Shown: one piece after another, positions 61,653 through 64,000 of the stretch
How the letters are laid out: each line of letters begins with the position of its first letter
Position numbering within the stretch: position 1 is the first letter of the stretch
From: Lentzea aerocolonigenes
GTDB taxonomy: Bacteria; Actinomycetota; Actinomycetes; Mycobacteriales; Pseudonocardiaceae
Reading direction: 5' to 3'
NCBI RefSeq assembly: GCF_000974445.1
Contig: NZ_BBOJ01000001.1
Location: forward strand, 744,001-808,000
DNA: 64,000 nucleotides
Program-made: the position numbers and the translations under genes
Notes under the pieces: generated by a model
What the model was told of the DNA's origin: nothing
Databases searched by the model: none
The model's input: only the letters and a program-made list of their open reading frames with translations

Positions 61653-63293
61653 ATGTCACAAACAACCGAGGCGACACCCCCGTCAGGGGTCTCGTTGACG
61701 CACCGCCAGATCATGACGGTGCTGTCCGGCCTTCTGCTGGGCATGTTCCTCGCGGCGCTGGACCAGATGATCGTCGCCAGCGCCATGAAGACCATCGCGG
61801 ACCAGCTGCACGGCCAGACGCTGCAGGCGTGGGCGACCACCGCCTACCTGATCACCGCGACCATCACGACCCCGTTGTACGGCAAGCTGTCGGACATCTA
61901 CGGGCGCAAGCCGATGTACCTCGCGGCGATCTCGCTGTTCCTGCTCGGCTCGCTGCTCTCGGGCATCGCGACGTCGATGTACGAGCTGGCCGCGTTCCGC
62001 GCGGTGCAGGGCCTGGGCGCCGGCGGTCTGATGTCGCTCGCGTTCGCGATCATGGCCGACATCATCTCGCCGCGTGAGCGCAACAAGTACTCGGCGTACT
62101 TCATGGCCGTGTTCGGTTCGGCGAGCGTGCTCGGACCGGTCATCGGTGGTGTGTTCGCGGGTCTGGACTCGTTCATCGGCATCACCGGCTGGCGCTGGGT
62201 GTTCCTCGTGAACGTCCCGATCGCGCTGCTCGCGCTGTTCGTCGTCGGCCGCGTGCTGAACATCCCGCACAACCGGGTCGACCACCGCATCGACTTCGGT
62301 GGCGCGGCCGCGCTGACCGTCGGCCTGGTGCCGCTGCTGATCGTGGCGGAGCAGGGCCGCGAGTGGGGCTGGGCGTCCGGCACCTCGATCGCGATGTACG
62401 TGATCGGTGTCCTCGGCCTGCTCGCGTTCGTGTGGGTCGAGAACCGCATGGGCGACGAGGCGCTGCTGCCGATGCGGATGTTCCGCAACCACACGTTCGC
62501 GCTGGGCAACACGATCAACTTCGTGCTCGGCATCGGCATGTTCGGCGGCATGGTCTCCATCCCGCTGTACCTGCAGATCGTCAAGGGCGTCTCGCCGACC
62601 GTGTCGGGTCTGATGCTGCTGCCGATGACGTTCGGCATCATGTCGGCCACGGCGACCGCGGGCCGCATCACGTCGAAGACCGGCCGCTACAAGGTCTTCC
62701 CGATCATCGGTGCCGGGCTGATGGCGACCGCGCTGTTCCTGTTCAGCACCATCGGCACGGACACGCCGAACTGGCTGGTCATGGTCTACATGTTCGTCAT
62801 GGGTGCCGGTCTGGGCCAGTGCATGCAGACGCTGCTGCTGGCGATCCAGAACGACGCCGAGCCGCGCGACATGGGTGTGGCGACCGCTTCGGCGACGTTC
62901 TTCCGCCAGATCGGTGGCACCGTCGGTACCGCGGTGTTCCTGTCGATCCTGTTCACCACGGTCGGCGACAAGATCGCGGAAGGCCTCAAGGCCGCCATGC
63001 AGACCGAGGCGTTCAAGGTCGCGCTGAGTCACAACCCGGAGTTCGCCAAGTCGCTGCAGGCGGGTGGCGGGTCCGGTGTGGACATCAACAACACCGAGTT
63101 CCTCAACCACCTCGACCCGGTGCTGGCCCGTCCGTTCCTGGACGGCTTCTCCGGCGCGATCGACCTGGTCTTCATGACCGGCGGCATCGTGATGGTGGCG
63201 GCGTTCGTCCTCGTGTGGTTCCTGCGCGAGAAGCCGCTGTCGACCAAGTCGGGCCTCGAGCGCGTCGCGGACGCGGAGTCGATCGCGGTCTGA
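61653..63293 (+). CDS. DHA2-family MFS drug efflux transporter
   Basis: 546 residues, AGGAGG 11 bases upstream. About 14 TM helices, motif A LYGKLSDIYGRK, motif C region GSASVLGPVIGGVFAG; EmrB/QacA type. Exports lipophilic compounds by proton antiport. Regulated by the adjacent MarR protein through the 61092 dyad. Ends at a bidirectional terminator shared with ppa. Confidence 0.93.
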   Translation: MSQTTEATPPSGVSLTHRQIMTVLSGLLLGMFLAALDQMIVASAMKTIADQLHGQTLQAWATTAYLITATITTPLYGKLSDIYGRKPMYLAAISLFLLGSLLSGIATSMYELAAFRAVQGLGAGGLMSLAFAIMADIISPRERNKYSAYFMAVFGSASVLGPVIGGVFAGLDSFIGITGWRWVFLVNVPIALLALFVVGRVLNIPHNRVDHRIDFGGAAALTVGLVPLLIVAEQGREWGWASGTSIAMYVIGVLGLLAFVWVENRMGDEALLPMRMFRNHTFALGNTINFVLGIGMFGGMVSIPLYLQIVKGVSPTVSGLMLLPMTFGIMSATATAGRITSKTGRYKVFPIIGAGLMATALFLFSTIGTDTPNWLVMVYMFVMGAGLGQCMQTLLLAIQNDAEPRDMGVATASATFFRQIGGTVGTAVFLSILFTTVGDKIAEGLKAAMQTEAFKVALSHNPEFAKSLQAGGGSGVDINNTEFLNHLDPVLARPFLDGFSGAIDLVFMTGGIVMVAAFVLVWFLREKPLSTKSGLERVADAESIAV

Positions 63294-63303
63294 CTCGTTG
63301 CAC

Positions 63304-63352
63304 GACGAAGGGCTCCTTCATCCACCTCACGTGGATGAAGGAGCCCTTCGTC
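63304..63352. terminator. Bidirectional terminator between efflux gene and ppa
   Basis: A 22-bp perfect stem (63304-63325 with 63331-63352) around CTCAC, lying between two convergent genes. Confidence 0.9.
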
Positions 63353-63361
63353 GTCGTCCGT

Positions 63362-63868
63362 TCAGTGCAGCGTTTCGCCGCGCGCCTCGGCGTCCTTCAG
63401 GCGCTGGTAGGAACGCTTGATCTCGGCCTCGGCCTCGGTGCGGCCGACCCAGGTCGCGCCCTCGACGCTCTTGCCGGGCTCGAGGTCCTTGTAGACCTCG
63501 AAGAAGTGCTGGATCTCCAGGCGGTCGAACTCCGCCAGGTGGTGGATGTCGCGCAGGTGCTCGTGCCGCGGGTCGAAGGCCGGGACGCACAGAACCTTGT
63601 CGTCGCCGCCCTTCTCGTCGGTCATGCGGAACATGCCGATGGCACGGGCCGCGATCAGGCAGCCGGGGAACGTCGGCTCCTGGACGAGGACGAGGGCGTC
63701 CAGCGGGTCGCCGTCCTCACCCAGGGTGTTCTCGATGAACCCGTAGTCAGCCGGGTACTGCGTCGACGTGAACAACGTGCGGTCGAGGCGGATGCGGCCA
63801 CTCTTGTGGTCCACCTCGTACTTGTTGCGCACGCCCTTGGGGATCTCGATCAGGACGTCGAACTCCAC
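63362..63868 (-). CDS. ppa: Soluble inorganic pyrophosphatase
   Basis: 168 residues from GTG 63868 with GAGGA upstream; the frame extends to 63916 without support. Family I signature [10 protein letters not shown] with the metal-binding aspartates, YGFIENT, and [11 protein letters not shown] near the C-terminus. Hydrolyses PPi in the cytosol. The window thus holds both a soluble and a membrane pyrophosphatase. Confidence 0.96.
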   Translation of the reverse strand: MEFDVLIEIPKGVRNKYEVDHKSGRIRLDRTLFTSTQYPADYGFIENTLGEDGDPLDALVLVQEPTFPGCLIAARAIGMFRMTDEKGGDDKVLCVPAFDPRHEHLRDIHHLAEFDRLEIQHFFEVYKDLEPGKSVEGATWVGRTEAEAEIKRSYQRLKDAEARGETLH

Positions 63869-63991
63869 TGGTCCTCGCTCATGTAGCCCATTCGTGACGC
63901 CACTAGTGTGGACCACGACGCCCTGTCAACCCTCATCGGAGCGGCGGCTGGAGGGTGTGAGATTGCCCGTACCGAGCTGACGGAGGTCGCT

Positions 63992-64000
63992 TTGCCGGAC
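63992..64000 (+). CDS. Possible start of the next gene
   Basis: TTG with GGAGG five bases upstream at the window edge (MPD...). In related genomes a D-alanyl-D-alanine carboxypeptidase gene lies divergent to ppa; only three codons are visible, so the identity is a guess. Confidence 0.25.

Overview
This window comes from a high-GC actinobacterium, most likely of the order Pseudonocardiales (Lentzea/Saccharothrix-like). From about 27 kb onward the gene order follows the conserved actinobacterial block known from M. tuberculosis (Rv3656c-Rv3654c tad/pilin-like genes, Rv3649-type helicase, Rv3647c, topA, holB, ppa), with lineage-specific insertions. Codon use there is strongly GC-rich, and many starts are GTG or leaderless. 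Family assignments rest on motifs read from the translations; no database search was run.

Region 1 (1 to about 26.95 kb) is an integrated accessory element of visibly lower GC whose left end lies outside the window. From left to right it holds: a cassette of DEAH-type helicase (5' end missing), zinc-ribbon protein, unknown protein and DUF4145 protein; an XRE regulator, a two-TM protein and two tiny glycine-rich ORFs with exceptionally strong ribosome binding sites; an XRE/ImmA regulatory pair; small element genes (including DUF3892 and DUF3846 proteins); a defence block (Vsr, cytosine methyltransferase, Septu-like ATPase + HNH nuclease, GIY-YIG nuclease); a family of three small leaderless genes; a tyrosine integrase/excisionase with a tRNA-Lys 3'-end attachment core; a replication-relaxation protein and a VirD4/TraG-like coupling ATPase; and finally a large serine integrase at the right edge. 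The element has landed inside a DUF4244 pilin-like gene, whose 3' remnant is still readable beside the serine integrase.

Region 2 (27-30.3 kb) is the resumed chromosome: two TadE-like genes, a prim-pol-like protein, a DUF4111 nucleotidyltransferase and a 64-65 bp tandem repeat. Region 3 (30.4-44.7 kb) holds a DUF1998-type helicase, the proton-pumping pyrophosphatase HppA, three tandem lipoprotein paralogues with a fourth decayed copy, an Rv3647c homologue, topA, a small membrane protein, an MFS-thymidylate-kinase fusion with a degenerate P-loop, and holB.

Region 4 (44.7-49.9 kb) is an unsaturated-uronate catabolic cluster: kduI-kduD-iclR on one strand, and an LctP-type permease plus a Tat-exported GH88 hydrolase divergently on the other, around a GGAAC/GTTCC operator. 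GH88 would release unsaturated uronate outside the membrane, the permease would import the product, and KduI/KduD would convert it toward 2-keto-3-deoxygluconate.

Region 5 (49.9-64 kb) contains a secreted anchored protein, tRNA-Thr(CGT), a third tiny ORF, a two-TM protein, a secreted HNH lipoprotein, a DUF885 protein, a dicarboxylate symporter, a GH114 lipoprotein, an ArsR/SRPBCC pair, an LLM oxidoreductase, an Excalibur lipoprotein, a hotdog thioesterase-like protein, a MarR/MFS efflux pair with a clear dyad operator, and the soluble pyrophosphatase ppa.
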